DNA of 64,000 nt, from the NCBI RefSeq assembly GCF_031877795.1, contig NC_133946.1, forward strand, positions 9,399,144-9,463,143. The letters run 5' to 3'. Both the position numbers and the translations under genes were made by a program. Source of the stretch: Strix aluco (lineage: Eukaryota; Chordata; Aves; Strigiformes; Strigidae). Under the pieces are notes generated by a model. The model saw only the letters and a list, made by a program, of their open reading frames with translations, did no database searches and was not told the DNA's origin. Shown here one piece after another: positions 25,171 to 37,790 of the stretch (positions are counted from its first letter, which is position 1; every line of letters begins with the position of its first letter).

Positions 25171-28100
25171 CCAATACATTTTTAAGCACATGCAACACTG
25201 GTGTCCTATTTGTACATTAATTTCTAATGCTGTCCAAGAACCTTTACATTAAAAGCATACAAGAACTCACACACACGTGCACGTATTCCTTCTAGCATTA
25301 GTCCTGAGGAAAAACTTAAATTTAATTTGAGAAACCAAACTTCAGTTCTGCAAGTACATCTGGGAAACAACCCACCAGCTATTCTGAACTATTTCTTAAC
25401 CTGAATACCTTGCACTCTTTTGCAGTTTGGATCTGAAATATCTGCTGTTCATCAGATTGCAATGTTTGAAATTGTTCAAAACAGTCCAAGATTTGCAGCA
25501 CTGGAGACAAAACCTATAGTCTCATTAAAAAAACATGCTTGATGCAGATGAAGGATCATATGGAGATGCTAACATTCAAAACATAAAATTGATAAAACAT
25601 AACCACATATAAAATAGAAAACACATTACAGTGCTTTAAAGATATCTCATTCAGCATATAATTTGTGTAATTATACAGTCAGCCTTTTTTTTTTTTTCTG
25701 ACTTAAATATTCAGGCCAACTTACAATAATAAAAAATTTGCTAAAATGATTTCTTGTAGAAAGAATGACAATTGTTTAAAATAAATACATATTTTAAAAG
25801 ATCTTATATTGCTCTGAGACTACATCCATCAAATTCCACTAGATGTCAGTGTTATAGAACCAGTTTGTTTCAGACTTAAAAGCATTAAGTCCACTTGGTT
25901 TATTATTGTTACCTTGTCTGTGAAATACAGTACATGTCAACTACACAAATAACCAAGCAAGTATGGTAGTAAACTGAACCCAAAATAACAGTCTCATTTC
26001 ATTTTTTCCCCCTTCATTTACTCGATTTGAATAGAGGACTTCAAATCAGTCTCAAAATGTCGAAAATGTTTCAAAATAAGATGTAAATAATTTCAGTTTT
26101 TCTAACCATTTTTCCTAATGCAGCGACATAGACTTCTCACTTCAAAAAACAGCACTACAACCTCTTTTTGTCAGGTACTACAATACCTTGAAGATAAAGC
26201 TCTTTATGTTAAATACAGTGTAGTTGATCCAGGTTGAAAATTATAAGGCACATACATTTTTTTTTTAACCACATATTCTGACATATTGTTACAATCGTGC
26301 TATTCTGGATGGCCCATCATAGCTACTGGTTTTTTTTTTTTTCATGGTTTTGGACAAAAGGAATGAAAGACCACGAAATGCAGAAAAATACAGAAAACCA
26401 AGGACAAAACAAAACACAACACATTGATACAATGTACACTACAACAGCAATGATCAAATCTTCTCATTTCTTTGACCAACAAAGCATTGACAGTTGCAAA
26501 GCATTCTTTGTTTTGCACTGTAAATACCTGACTTTATTTTGATACAGATGTTAATCACTGGATTGCCACAATACCTGAAATTAAAAAAAAGGCTGTTTTG
26601 TCTTCTATCTTTTTTAACAAAACAAAGCTGCCAAGTAATTGTTGTTGGAAAAATAGGAGAGAAATAATAGGTAACTACAAAAATGATGAACTAGATCAAC
26701 ATCTGAGAAGAGAATCATAGTTAAGGAACATATGAAACCAAATGGCAACAGTTCTAGGCATTCATTTATTCCAATATCTTAGAAAACAAAAATAAAAAAT
26801 ATTCTTCATTGCATCACCATTTAAAGATAGAAAACCAAATTTTTAGATTAAGCCAAAAGAAGATGTGAATTGTTTCCTTATTTTTTTCCATTTTAAGCCT
26901 TGTTTATTCACAGTACAAATATACCCTGCTGGTACATTTTTTTAGTCACAAGATGCACAAAGTCTGATAAGGAGCACTGTTTCCTTTTCTCCTCTGTAAA
27001 GCTGCTCTGCCCTACAAAAACTCCAGTCCCCCCCCGCCCAAACTTTTCAGTGCCTTATTAAATTGCAGAACAGATCCAGAATCGAGTGCCTTATACGACC
27101 AGTAGTACTAAGATCAGAGCATGCATTCCCACACACACGCTCAGCCAAGAAAAAAAATATTCAATGATTACTTGAAATCCACCTTAAGGCAAATAGATAC
27201 GTATTTTTCTACCTCTTGCTGAAAATTTTCACTTTTCAAATTTCAAACATGAATCTGAAATTCAGTAAATGAACTAACATTCGGCATAAAGAATGCTTTA
27301 ACCAAAAAGAAGAAATAAAAAGAAAATGGTTTTCCCAACAATAAATCAATTATTTTGCCTTAATTCTATCTACATTTTGTTAAAGCATTTTATGCACCTT
27401 CAATAACATCAGATTGCAAGTTTTTTGGCAACTTTTTTAATAAAAATTCAGACAGTGTTCTCTGTTTGCAATCAGAACCACAACCTTAGTGCAATATTAT
27501 ATTTATTTCTTACAGTAATTTTGGTTGCCATACAAGAGTATTAAGGATTGGGGAAAAGTGCAAGTTACAGGAGCTTGATTTTTTTAATCAGTTGAAATAA
27601 GAGGAATTAAAGCACAAAAATTACAGCAACATAGATAACGTGAACACAAGTTGTTACACAAACTATAGCGAGAAACATATTAATATCTAGAAAATAAAAG
27701 AAAAAATGTAATGGAAAAATTATCAATATTTGTGGCTCATACACATAATCATCGCCAGATCAACTGGGTAATGCTTTTTAAGAACTGAGAAAAAAAAAAA
27801 TCACTATTTTTATTAACTTAAGTACCACAAATAATTAACTTTTGTGATATGTAAATTCTGTAAATCAACAGTCACATCTAGTCATTTTATAATATATGAA
27901 TTAAACTTAAAATGTTCTCAGACACCTAGGGAAAGGAGTCTGTGCAGTTATACACAATTTACATCTTGTAAGATTTTGGTATTGTATACACAAATATTAC
28001 AGAAACTAGGCATGTAAATGCAATTTATTTAAATTACAGTATATAAACAAAAGTTGATCCTAAAACCCAGAATATCATAACGTATTTCATAGATCTCTAA

Positions 28101-29395
28101 CAACTCGTTTTTCACTATCATAGTAGCATGAAATAAATGGGTCTTCTCTCCTCCCCCCAACATTTCCAGATTGATGAAAATACTCGGAGGCAACGTCGTA
28201 TCTGTTACTATTGCTTTCTGTAGCAAAATCATCACACAGAGCTAGAGACCAATTCATCTTGGCAGAGGTGTATTTTATTGGTGAAAGTAGGTCCTCTCAG
28301 GTCTCCTTACCTTTACTTTGTAAGACACAATGTAAAAAATAAACTATTTCATTAGCTCTTTAATGTGTTAAACCTCTTTTCTACTAATTGTATTGTACCT
28401 AGTCTTTCAGTACCTGAAAAGATGCACGAGCAAGAAACACACCTGTGTAAGAAAGGGATTACTGTCAACTGTAATTTACTGTGTATGTCAGCACTTGTTC
28501 AACGTAAATTCAACAAGAAGGTTGTGATTAAAAAGCAGCTTAAAAGTCAACTTCTACATTTTCTTTTACTACCATATTTTCTAATGTATTTTCTGGCACA
28601 TGTTATAGAGGTAATATCAACTGTACCCAAAGAAACAAAAAAAAGAGCATGGCATTAGTGGTTTATTTACTGAATTCTGTCATATCACCAAATGGAAGAC
28701 AATGATGGCTAAATTACCATTTTTACACTTCTTAAAGTATTTGATGGCCTCAAGTTGCCTGTATCAACTATCTGAATGAAACTGCCATTTTCTACAACAC
28801 CTATGGAAAAATTCAGTACTCTTGAAAGTAAAATGCCTTAGTACTTGATTTTTATTACAAGGTTACTTGGAACTTTCAAATACAAATATAGCGTAGTAAC
28901 AGATGTTAAGTCAAAAGATTTGTTGTTCCGTAAAGGGGGCAGGAGGCTAAATAAGTTGCTTTTTATGAGTATCCAATGCGTTGGTAACTATAACCACTTT
29001 TGAAGAAATATTCATCCTCCTTTGTAGAAGTTCTAGCAAAGATAGAAAATATAACACAGCTCTGCTGGTTCAGATGCATCCAAATGAGGTTGATTTTAAA
29101 AAGGTCAAGACTTTATAATTATTCCACAGAAATAGTAGTAAACCACAAAAGTTTTTTTTTTTTTTTGTTTTTAACTTTCTAGCACTGAAGTGGCACAAAG
29201 GCTGCCCAGTAGACCAGCCACTTATTTTCTTAAAATATTGTGCTTATAAACTATCTGTACAACTATTTAAACTTGCAGTAAAGAAAGATATTTAAAATGC
29301 TAAACTTTATGTACTCATACTAGGGCTGTTGCAGACCTAATTAGACACTTGTTTGTGAGCAAAAATAATCACAATAAAAAAATTAGAGATAGGCT

Positions 29396-29419
29396 GGACC
29401 ATATCAAGGACCATATCAA
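29396..29419. repeat. 12-bp perfect tandem duplication
   Basis: GGACCATATCAA occurs twice in tandem (29,396-29,407 and 29,408-29,419) within the predicted SHANK2 3'UTR. Confidence 0.95.
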
Positions 29420-30069
29420 GGAAAAAAGTTCAGGTACCTTGCAAAATGTAAGAGAACCTGAAAGAATGGTAGGTAGGCAGTCTAGCCATCCACACACAAT
29501 TTACCCACCTTGAACATCTTGAATATTATGTTAATAAAGACCTACAAAACTCACAGATATTAAGAGGTGTTAATTACAAGGGGAGTTCAAACATGCAGAG
29601 AGAGATTTGTTAACTTTAAAAAAAAAGAAAAAAAAAAAAAGTCAGATTAAGCAAATCTGTGTGTTTCTCCCCTGCTGACTGAAGTCTCCTGGAAAGGTCT
29701 GGAGCTCTGTCACCCCCCCACCCCGGGCACAGCCGCCTGGTTTCTAGCAGGGTGCACGCACCTCTCCTGCGACCGCACTAACGGCCGCACAAAGAAATCA
29801 CTGGAGGCTGGTGGGCAGCGTCCAGCTCCCCTGAAGTGCTCAGTCTGCTCTCCTTGTCAGGAAGCCAGTGCCTGTTAACGGTGATAAAAACGAGAAACTG
29901 GATACCTACCCAATTCTCCTGGCCCTTGGAACACATGCCTACTGAGACACTATATACCTCTTTCCATCTTGGCATTACCTTTTTTACCTTTTTTGATTTC
30001 TTAACAAGCTGAAACATTTCCATTTCTGCTAACAGGCTGAAATCCCTCTCTCACTTAAAATACTGGCAA

Positions 30070-30165
30070 CCTTCCCACTGACTTCAATGGGAACATTCAT
30101 CTATCTTTTTATTCTTTCTTGGCCTGATGTTCAAAATAGCTAAGCACTTACCACTCACTGAATTA
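30070..30165. repeat. Old interspersed repeat ('CCACTGACTTCAATGGGA' type)
   Basis: Contains CCCACTGACTTCAATGGGAA, then GCCTGATGTTCAAAA and TAGCTAAGCACTTACC. These blocks recur in a widespread old repeat of sauropsid genomes. The assignment is from memory and the family name is not certain. Confidence 0.4.
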
Positions 30166-30281
30166 AACAGCATCTCTCAGGGTTCAGCACATTTGAGTAT
30201 CTGACTGTGAAGTCCAAAAGATGCGCCTGTACATAACCCCAAATTTTTACTGGCTTGTAGAGTTCATATTGCGACAGCAGT

Positions 30282-30322
30282 AGTTTAGCTGGTTGAAAAC
30301 TGGGGGTCTCAGGTTCAAACTA
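30282..30322 (+). repeat. tRNA-derived SINE-like head
   Basis: TTAGCTGGTTGAAA resembles a Pol III A box. The sequence AGGTTCAAACT, about 30 bases later, resembles a B box (GGTTCRANNC). No cloverleaf of a working tRNA can be drawn, so a SINE remnant is more likely than a gene. Confidence 0.4.
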
Positions 30323-30840
30323 GCTTCATTTTGTTGTACCTCTAAGTGTGCATTCCTCCTCAGTTTTTATGCAACGTCTGCATCGTCTTACAGGTCAAGT
30401 CAATGGAGCATGTATTGAACTTGTTCTGCCACCTTGGAAGAGTGCTAAGTATAACTGCAGAAATAAAGAAATACCAGGTAAAACAGAGCAAGGTTACCTT
30501 TGAACTAATTCCAGCAGAACAACCAGCTTCACTGCCAACAAATCAGAGCGCTAAACTAGTAAAAAACAGTAATATGAACTCCTGTACCTGTCATCTTAAT
30601 ATTGTGCCTCTGCTTCTAATAAAAATGGGTTTGAATGGTAATGAAGCAATCTGTCCTCTTAAAATGAACTAAGGGCTGGGGAAGGAAGCCTGCTCGGAGA
30701 CTGAATGTCAAGAAGAGAATATAGTGCTTTTCAATAAAAAAATGAAATGCTTGCAATTTTAAATTGAAAGAAAAGTGGTATGTAATGGTTCCAGCAGAAG
30801 GGCATTATCAAGAGATAGTATTTTTGAAGTTAACAATTTT

Positions 30841-30855
30841 CTCTCTCTCTCTCTC
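30841..30855. repeat. (CT)n dinucleotide repeat
   Basis: Seven and a half CT units, seen directly, within the predicted SHANK2 3'UTR. Confidence 0.9.
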
Positions 30856-31088
30856 AAATCTCCCCACAGCTTTGAAATAAAATGGCCCCACTCGTGTAAC
30901 ATATTTAGATTTATGTTTGGGCATGTAGCATACAGTCTGCATTACCTGAGTACCAGGAATTAAACTGTTTTCCCCCTCCCCGCCCCCCAATTTTGCTGGC
31001 ACTCGCAGACAGACAAGGCATTTGGGGTATTTCAGTACCAGCCCATCTCTAGTTATCAACAGAAGTTTGTGAGGCAAAATAGCTATTC

Positions 31089-31662
31089 TTATCTGTCCAG
31101 CAGCTGTTTCAAAGCTCTTTCTATGTTCATTCTGTGCCCAACTCTAGTCACTCCAAGGTCTATCAGATCTTCCTTTTGTAGATTTGGTAAATGAGTGCCA
31201 TCTATTTCATTGTCCATAAATGTTTCTTTATGTTCACCTAAGTTTAGACTTTCCAACCAATCTGCCACATCTGGTTTAGTCCACAGGTGGACAGGCTTAG
31301 TTGTAAAAGGCTTATTTGAGATTGGCTGTTGTAATATTGAGGGAGAAGGAGACCTGCTGCGCCCTGTGGTCAAGCCAAATAAGTCCCCAGAAGGGGGCTG
31401 GCTGGGTAGGCTAAATACATCGGACAAAGTTGGAGAAGGAGATGAAGCTGAAGCAGAAGCAGTCAGAGGAGCAGGCATGATGTCTTTATTAATCTCTGTT
31501 GGTGAAACCACAGGGCTTGGAGCATGTCTTGCTCCTGAGGTCCTACTGTCATAGTCTGGGGACCTGCTCTGCAGTGTGATCGGCTGGCTGGTTCCAGGTC
31601 GGACAGTAAAAGTGATTGTTGTACTTCGTGTACCTGAGACAGTACTCATGACTTCCGTGCTC
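31089..31662 (-). CDS. SHANK2: SHANK2 terminal coding exon: proline/serine linker and SAM domain
   Basis: SHANK2 is a master scaffold of the excitatory postsynaptic density. This exon starts after a TTTACAATTTCAG acceptor, completes an Arg codon and encodes 190 residues to a TAA at 31,089-31,091. Its first part is a Ser/Pro linker (STEVMSTVSGTRSTT, SPSPSILQQPIS). From about 31,295 downwards comes a complete SAM domain: KPVHLWTKPDVADWLESL, then HLPNLQKEDLIDLGVTRVGH, ending ALKQLLDR. SAM domains of Shanks form Zn2+-stabilised helical sheets that drive postsynaptic targeting. By eye the SAM region differs from human by only about two residues, while the linker varies more. The ATG at 31,649 is internal, not an initiator. 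Confidence 0.96.
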
Positions 31663-32564
31663 CTGAAATTGTAAACAGACAGGGAAAGTTAGACATATCT
31701 GCCACCAGCTGAAAGGTTGGCCATATCAACAAGAGCTAAATACGGTTTTGGAATGCTTGAATATTTTCATTTTTTAATGAGCAATATCAGGTTAAAAGTA
31801 CTAAGATGATATCATCAAATCTTTCCCATGAAACAATCATCAATGGTAAGCCATAGTTAAAAAGAAAACCTTTGCTTATGAGCAGTTCAGAAAAAACACC
31901 TTCCAGAGCACATTATTCCCTTTTTAAGGCTACACCAAATTAACTCATGGTTAAATGAGAAACACCAAATGGAATAAGCATGCAAGCACTTTGTGTTCCC
32001 CATGAGATGCGATCAGGAGTTGATCTTCCCTTTGTTGTACAGAGGGGTGGGATCCTTTGTTTCAGTTTTAACCTACCAGTTTTACACACTATTAGGTAAC
32101 ATAGCTAATAATAGTAGTTATGGAAAGTATCAGAAGCATTGGATTTTTGATCTTTGAGCATCTACTCAATGAATTTTATGGTGGGTTTGTATTTTAGGGT
32201 ATGTTTGTATGCCCATTTGTTCCCAGAATGTGCTCCACAAGCTCCTCTTATTTCCCTTTCTGTTCAGCTGGCCTTTTCATGCTTTAAAAATGAAACAGTT
32301 CCTCTAAGATTCATAAAGGGACTTCTGTGTCCACTTCCTTCTACACAGAAATTATACTTTGGCAGTTTCACTACAAATAAGGAGACAAGATTCTTGTTAC
32401 TGTGCATGCCCAGAGGTGATGTGGTTGCAATCAAGTCACTGGCACCTATCTCTTGCCTAAAGGAAGTTTCCGATTACAAACGAAGCAGGCATGAACCTTG
32501 CTGAGAGGCTAGCTCTGATGCTGAGGCTGACAGGGTGGGTGAAGGAGCAGGCAAGTCTGCTTTT

Positions 32565-32620
32565 GTCTAGTGGCTATAGAACAAATTTAGAAGCAGAAGA
32601 TCCAGGTTCAGGTCTGTTCA
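32565..32620 (+). repeat. tRNA-derived SINE-like remnant
   Basis: CTAGTGGCTATAGAAC resembles the SINE A-box head 'TAGTGGTTAGAGCA', and CCAGGTTCAGGTCTG about 30 bases on resembles the B box. This pattern is typical of tRNA-derived SINEs of amniotes. Confidence 0.5.
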
Positions 32621-33029
32621 TATCGAAATGCTTAACTCCACAGCCCTGGCTTCTCATGAGAAAACTCTACCAGTCAGCATGTGCACTTCAAGATCTTCCA
32701 CTGAACCCCTGGGTGCCTTAAGCTCCAGAGTTTTTCACTTTTAAAATACCCTGCCAAGTAGAAAAACCTTCAGACAAGTAATTTCAGGCACTGCCAGACC
32801 AAAGGAAGGATTTATTTATCCTTGAAGTGATGCCATGGACTCCAGAGGATGATCTGGAGGATGCCGTAGTTGGGTTTCTTGCCCAGACCCTGACTGAAGC
32901 CCTCTGTATCTGAGTGACAGGTTGCCCCCGGGCCTGACCTGTCATGCCTGGGCAGAACTGGAGATGACTTGGGTGCATGATGTCAGGTACAAATGCTTTC
33001 ATTAATAGTGCAGATTCACCACTGTGCAG

Positions 33030-33099
33030 AAAAGATCTTACGGAGCCAAAGAAAGGACGTGGTTAAAAGATTTTATGGAGCCAAAGAAAGAGTGTGGTT
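33030..33099. repeat. 35-bp imperfect tandem duplication
   Basis: Two 35-bp units, 33,030-33,064 and 33,065-33,099. Both begin AAAAGAT, share GGAGCCAAAGAAAG and end GTGGTT, with a few substitutions between them. Confidence 0.9.
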
Positions 33100-33914
33100 C
33101 TGGAGCCCCCCATTTAAAGTGCTGTTATGGCAGAAACTGCGGTCTCTTCCTAAGTCACTGTTTAATGATTTTGTGCTAATTGCCACCAAATGAAGTACCA
33201 AAAATGATCCACACAGCAGGGGTCAAGACCCGTATCTGTTCTCTGAGGTATGTCCCTCACCACTAGATCCACTTTATATGTGGGAGGCCCTCTTGTGCTC
33301 CTCTGCCCTAGGTAATCACGATGGCTTTGCTCCTCCTGCAGAGTACCGTGATGGCTGGGTAGGAGGATGTAGTGTGCAGGGTTGTCCTGTCTCACTGGGT
33401 CTGCTCCCCAGGCAACGTAATTGTGAATACCCGTGGAAAGGGAGTGACCTGACTTTGGTCACCCACATCCTGAATAGAAGAGTGGTTAAAATTTTAAATA
33501 AAAAGTGAGTGGTACCAGCACTTCCTCATCATCTACCCTAACCCGCTCCCCCAGTGAAGTACTCATCCATTCCCCAAATGAAATGTAGGCAGCTAATGGA
33601 GGCAATGATAGCCGGCTATTAATCCCTTTCTCTCATATGCACCCTACTGCTGTCCTGGTAGGACTGAACTGGAGACCTTCTTCAGTGTTTCCGTGGCTTG
33701 CTGCTGGCTGTGGTGAGCCATGTTAGCTACACATGTCCCACCCCAAGTCTGGGGCTTTGGCACATAATTAACAAACCTAGACACCAGGTAACCTGCAGCA
33801 CTGCTACACCGAGATTCAGAGCACGCTTGTATCACAGTGAGTCTCACTCAAATAAAGCTCCAATACCATGTTATTAGAAAAGCACTAAGAATAACTTTTT
33901 GGAGAATGTACATG

Positions 33915-33985
33915 TTATTCACATGAGCAATCCCACTGATTTCCCATAAATTGTTCCATATATTTCAATGGGAACAGGGGGATCT
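33915..33985. repeat. Old interspersed repeat with inverted 'CCCA..TGATTTC / TTTCAATGGGA' blocks
   Basis: TTCACATGAGCAATCCCACT and, further on, TTTCAATGGGAAC fit the same sauropsid repeat type as at about 30,070. The copy is short and diverged. Confidence 0.4.
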
Positions 33986-35049
33986 TTTTGAGAGTTGAAA
34001 GATTGGTACTTTGCTTAAAACACAGTAGGAACAATACTTTTAGCACTTATGTCTTTGCAATTTAACAAAGAAAGGAAACACTTGGCAAGGTTTTGAGTAT
34101 TTCCTGTGATTTTTTTGAAGCTTAATGGCTCTCACTGTCTTCCAGGACTGGAGCTAAGCATTCTTACAAATAAAAAGTCTATGGCAAGAAACTTAAATTC
34201 TACTAACCAAGGGGAGCAAGTTATTTCTACCCACTTTAACTTAGCATTAGGAGTCTCACACACTTTAATAGGGCATGATATAATTTTAGATCAACAGAAA
34301 TCTGGCTTTGAAAAAGGTTGGGATATTGCTGTCCTTGTGATTGCAAGAAGACTAGGATGAGTTTAGTATAAATGTGGAAATATGTCCCTATCTCTACCTG
34401 CAATCACCCTTTTGCTTAACTTTCCTGTCTTGCAAATACTAGAAATTATGGTTTTGTATTCACACCCATTGTGCCAATATCAAATGGATGATGAAAATCT
34501 ATCTCCTATTATGCTAGATGCTGAAAGATCATTTCTGTTACTTGACTGACAACTCCAGGCTCAGTGTACGCCTTGTGCCCTGTAACCCACTTTTGCTGCT
34601 GCTTCTCTGTATTGTTCCTTTCATAGACTCCCTGTCCATCCTTCTTCAGGAAGTCATTGTCACTGTTCCTTTAAAGAAAGTATATTAAGCAACTAAAACA
34701 AAACCCCTAAAAGAAAACTGTGTGCTCTTATTTTAAGTATTCCTTAGACTAGTGTTACCTAACCTTCTCAGATCCACAGGCAGTAATACTGGGTGAGCAA
34801 AGCAATACAGGCAACACTCTATTGTGCTTTCTGTCAGCCTGGATCAAAGTAAGCACTTCGCATAGCTACAAGCAATATTAAAAGATCTGTGGGCATCTTG
34901 CTTTTTTCAAGCCACAAGGTTCAGGACTACTGACTATTAAAATACATCTCTGGAACAACGATAAGAAATTTTTTTGTTTTAGCTGATTAATGAGGTTTCA
35001 ATACCAGCTCAGTACTCAAGCTATTATAAATATTAACCCTTTTACCAGA

Positions 35050-35165
35050 AAGCTCAGAGCACTTTGTTAACATTAACAGACTTAATCCTACAGCAACACA
35101 CCTTCTCCAGGAAAGCTATTAGTGCTACTGCACACTTGGGAACACAGACAAGTCTGTGAGTCAGT
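35050..35165 (-). repeat. MIR/CORE-SINE-like remnant
   Basis: GCTCAGAGCACTTTGTTAAC, then ATTAACAGACTTAATCCTAC followed by AGCAACA, mirror the antisense 3' part of MIR-type SINEs ('AGCGCTTTACA..ATTAA..TTAATCCTCACAACAACC'). The later GGGAACACAGACAAG fits the 'GGGAAACTGAGGCACAGAGAG' block. Confidence 0.55.
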
Positions 35166-37689
35166 ACGTGTCCCCACTGCTGCAATGGTGTTCCTGTTTA
35201 GGACGAGTTTTAACCACAGCAACTTGAGGTCACTGCTGCCTCCAAAATTATTCGGCAACCTCCAAGACTGAGTTTGTGCTCATTTCCAGCTGCTCTGCTT
35301 CAGCCAGCTCGGCTATCAGCTCCACAGCCTTCTACAGCACAGACACAGCCCTCGTGAAGGTTGTGCAAGTCCGCTGAAGCCCAGAGTTGCATTTCCAGGC
35401 TTTCAGTTTGAAGTTTTTAATTCCAAGATTCATTTTCCCCCTCTCTTCTTCCCTTCTTTCACCTGCCATATCAACTCCAGCATGTTATAGAGACTGCTGT
35501 ACTGTAATTGTAATCCAAGGAAAAAAAACACGCATGTTTTTGTAACTCCTATGCATCCTAAATTATAATTTATGACATCTCCAATACAATCTGTGATGCA
35601 GACACAGCCTTGAAACCATCAGCTGTCTTGCATTTCACGGTTGATTGGTATCTTGGTCAATAAGGAGCAAGCGCATTCCAGCTGGAGAGCAGGCATGTTT
35701 TTGTCGTGTTGTGGGTCTTCCAGATTTTTAATAAGAGCAATTTCTTATGCCTTATTTAATCATCAGTTATACTAAACATATTAAATCCATATTAAACCTG
35801 CCTAAACTCAAATTTCATTTTAAAAAGGTGAAAAGTCTGATAATTATTTTAAATAAAATTTGCTCTATTAGAATCAGCATATGGTAGTAATTTATAAACA
35901 TTTGTTGCTGTAAGACTGCACTGATTGCAACACCCATTATGTTGCCTCATATTAAAATTACAATATATAATTTCTATGTCACAATGATGTGGCCTCCAAC
36001 TATAAAAGCCATCAACACAGCTTGTAGGCAAGAAATTCTTTAAATTTTAAATTAGATTTGCAGGATTCAAATTTACTGTTAACTTAATATCAGAAGCAAA
36101 TCAATGAAAGATGGCATGCTGCAACAGCTCCTAGGAGTCTCCCATGTAAAAAACCAAAAACAACAAACATGCTCTCACAGGGAGCTGTTTTATCCTGTAA
36201 CTCACCAAAAGACTTGCTGTTTCTGACAAAGCTCTTCCATTGTAACAGAGAAAAAAATCTCGACAACCAAGAGAACCAATGAGGGAAATGAGTCCCTACA
36301 CAGAGGTACTGCAAGAAATTAACTTTTTACAGATTTCTGAGAACACACAAACCCAAAACTTTGCCTTCAACTCTTATAATATTTTTACTTTATTTTTGGA
36401 TTGTCAAAGGAAAATTGTATGGTAGGAAAGTAAGACAATAATTGTCTGTTTTGGGGGAAGATTAAGAACAAGGGCTGACGTGATGACTGGCAGGATACAG
36501 AGCTTCTTATAATAGCGGTATTTTAGTCAGAAGAATTGAGAAGTGGTTAGTGTCTGTTGCAAGTAACACTGTTCAGTTGGAGTGACGAATAATCATTAAG
36601 GTCTGTGGGAGTCTGTTCAAGAGCGACAGTTTCCATGCAAATGGCACAAATGTCTGGAAACTGGCGGTAAGGGAATGGTGCTGATGAGGGCCAGAGGACC
36701 AGGAGATGGCCTCAGCCCTCTCTCCCTGGAGAGCTGCAGGGAAAAAGGTCAAGGGACGCTGGAAGGAGAAAGGGGGAAATCCCACAGCTTCCAAGGACAA
36801 GAGACTCCACAGTGACCTCCGCAACAGGTCTTGATTATTTCGAGGGCTAGTTTAATTTGTCTTTACTTTTAACCTCACACCAGTATGTAAAACTGCACTA
36901 ATCACCCCTCTCCACCCCTCCACCTCCAAAAATCCAGCAGAATTTGGGCCTACTTGAAAAATCATGCCCTTATTTAGGAGCTCAGACATAAGTTCAGGAA
37001 TCTGGCCTTATGTGCTCATGTTATCAAAACATTTGCTGAATACTTCTCTGACAAAAGTGGCTTTTATTTCAGCTTGAGATGTCATCCTATTTCTGGTTTT
37101 AGAATGGCTACCATTTCTGGATTAGGATGATCTAATCCACATTGCACTTTGTAACAAGGTCAACACCAAAAATCACTAAAATGCAATAACAATGAGTGAG
37201 CATTAAAAAGAAGCAGAATGTACAACATAGAATACTCTATGCTTTATGGTCGTCACTTACTTCATGGCACTTCAGCATGACCCTCTTCTGACAACAGCAG
37301 TCATGACAGCAAATAAAAATGACAAAATGGAATGACTGAAACACTGCAAAAATTACTGACAAAGCAAGCAATCCTGTGAAATTGGCTGACAAACGGTTAA
37401 TGAAATGAAATGAATCTAATGGGACAGCAGTAAACTGAAAAAATCAAGGCTTGAGAATACATATTACAAGATACATATTTCATCATCTACGAAATCCAGA
37501 CATCCTTTACAATAAACCAAATGCAGGACTTGCTACTAAGTTCAGTTCTGCCTTACCTGTTTGTGGAAAAATAGGACTTTACTAAATAGTCATTAAAAAA
37601 AAAAAAAAAGAATCAGAGATGGACAAAAAACCTGGCCACAGGCAGTTTCACTTTTAAAACTTGTTATGCCAACACAGTACAGGTTATTC

Positions 37690-37790
37690 TTCCTAGATAG
37701 GACTCGATCCTGCGTGGTTAAGCATCCTCCATAACTCCCACACTTCTCATGAGCATTTCCCACTACCAGGAGTGACACCCAAGCTGCCCC
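37690..37790. repeat. Old interspersed repeat ('CTCGATCCTGC' type)
   Basis: GGACTCGATCCTGCGTGGTT, then AAGCATCCTCCATAACTCCC, follow the order of a repeat common in turtles, crocodilians and birds ('GATCCTGCAAGGTGCTGAGCACCCTCAACTCCCA'). Recalled from memory; the copy is diverged. Confidence 0.4.

Larger units (their letters stand above)
25150..31088 (-). other. SHANK2: SHANK2 3'UTR (extent inferred)
   Basis: Long, very AT-rich sequence downstream of the SHANK2 stop on the - strand, with no coding signal. Several AATAAA hexamers on the - strand (TTTATT on +) occur, for example at 30,108, 28,851, 26,764 and 25,165. The last has a GT- and T-rich stretch just below it and is my preferred end, giving a 3'UTR of about 5.9 kb. 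Long 3'UTRs are usual for synaptic scaffold genes. Two repeat-like stretches and a GC-rich patch (about 29,690-29,850) interrupt it, so the true end could be nearer the stop. Confidence 0.5.

Noticed and set aside
30282-30322. Possible tRNA gene from A- and B-box-like motifs
   Set aside because: No acceptor stem or anticodon arm can be paired. Kept only as a SINE-like remnant.
31195-31554. 119-codon + strand frame
   Set aside because: Antisense shadow of the SHANK2 SAM exon, with no start context or similarity of its own.
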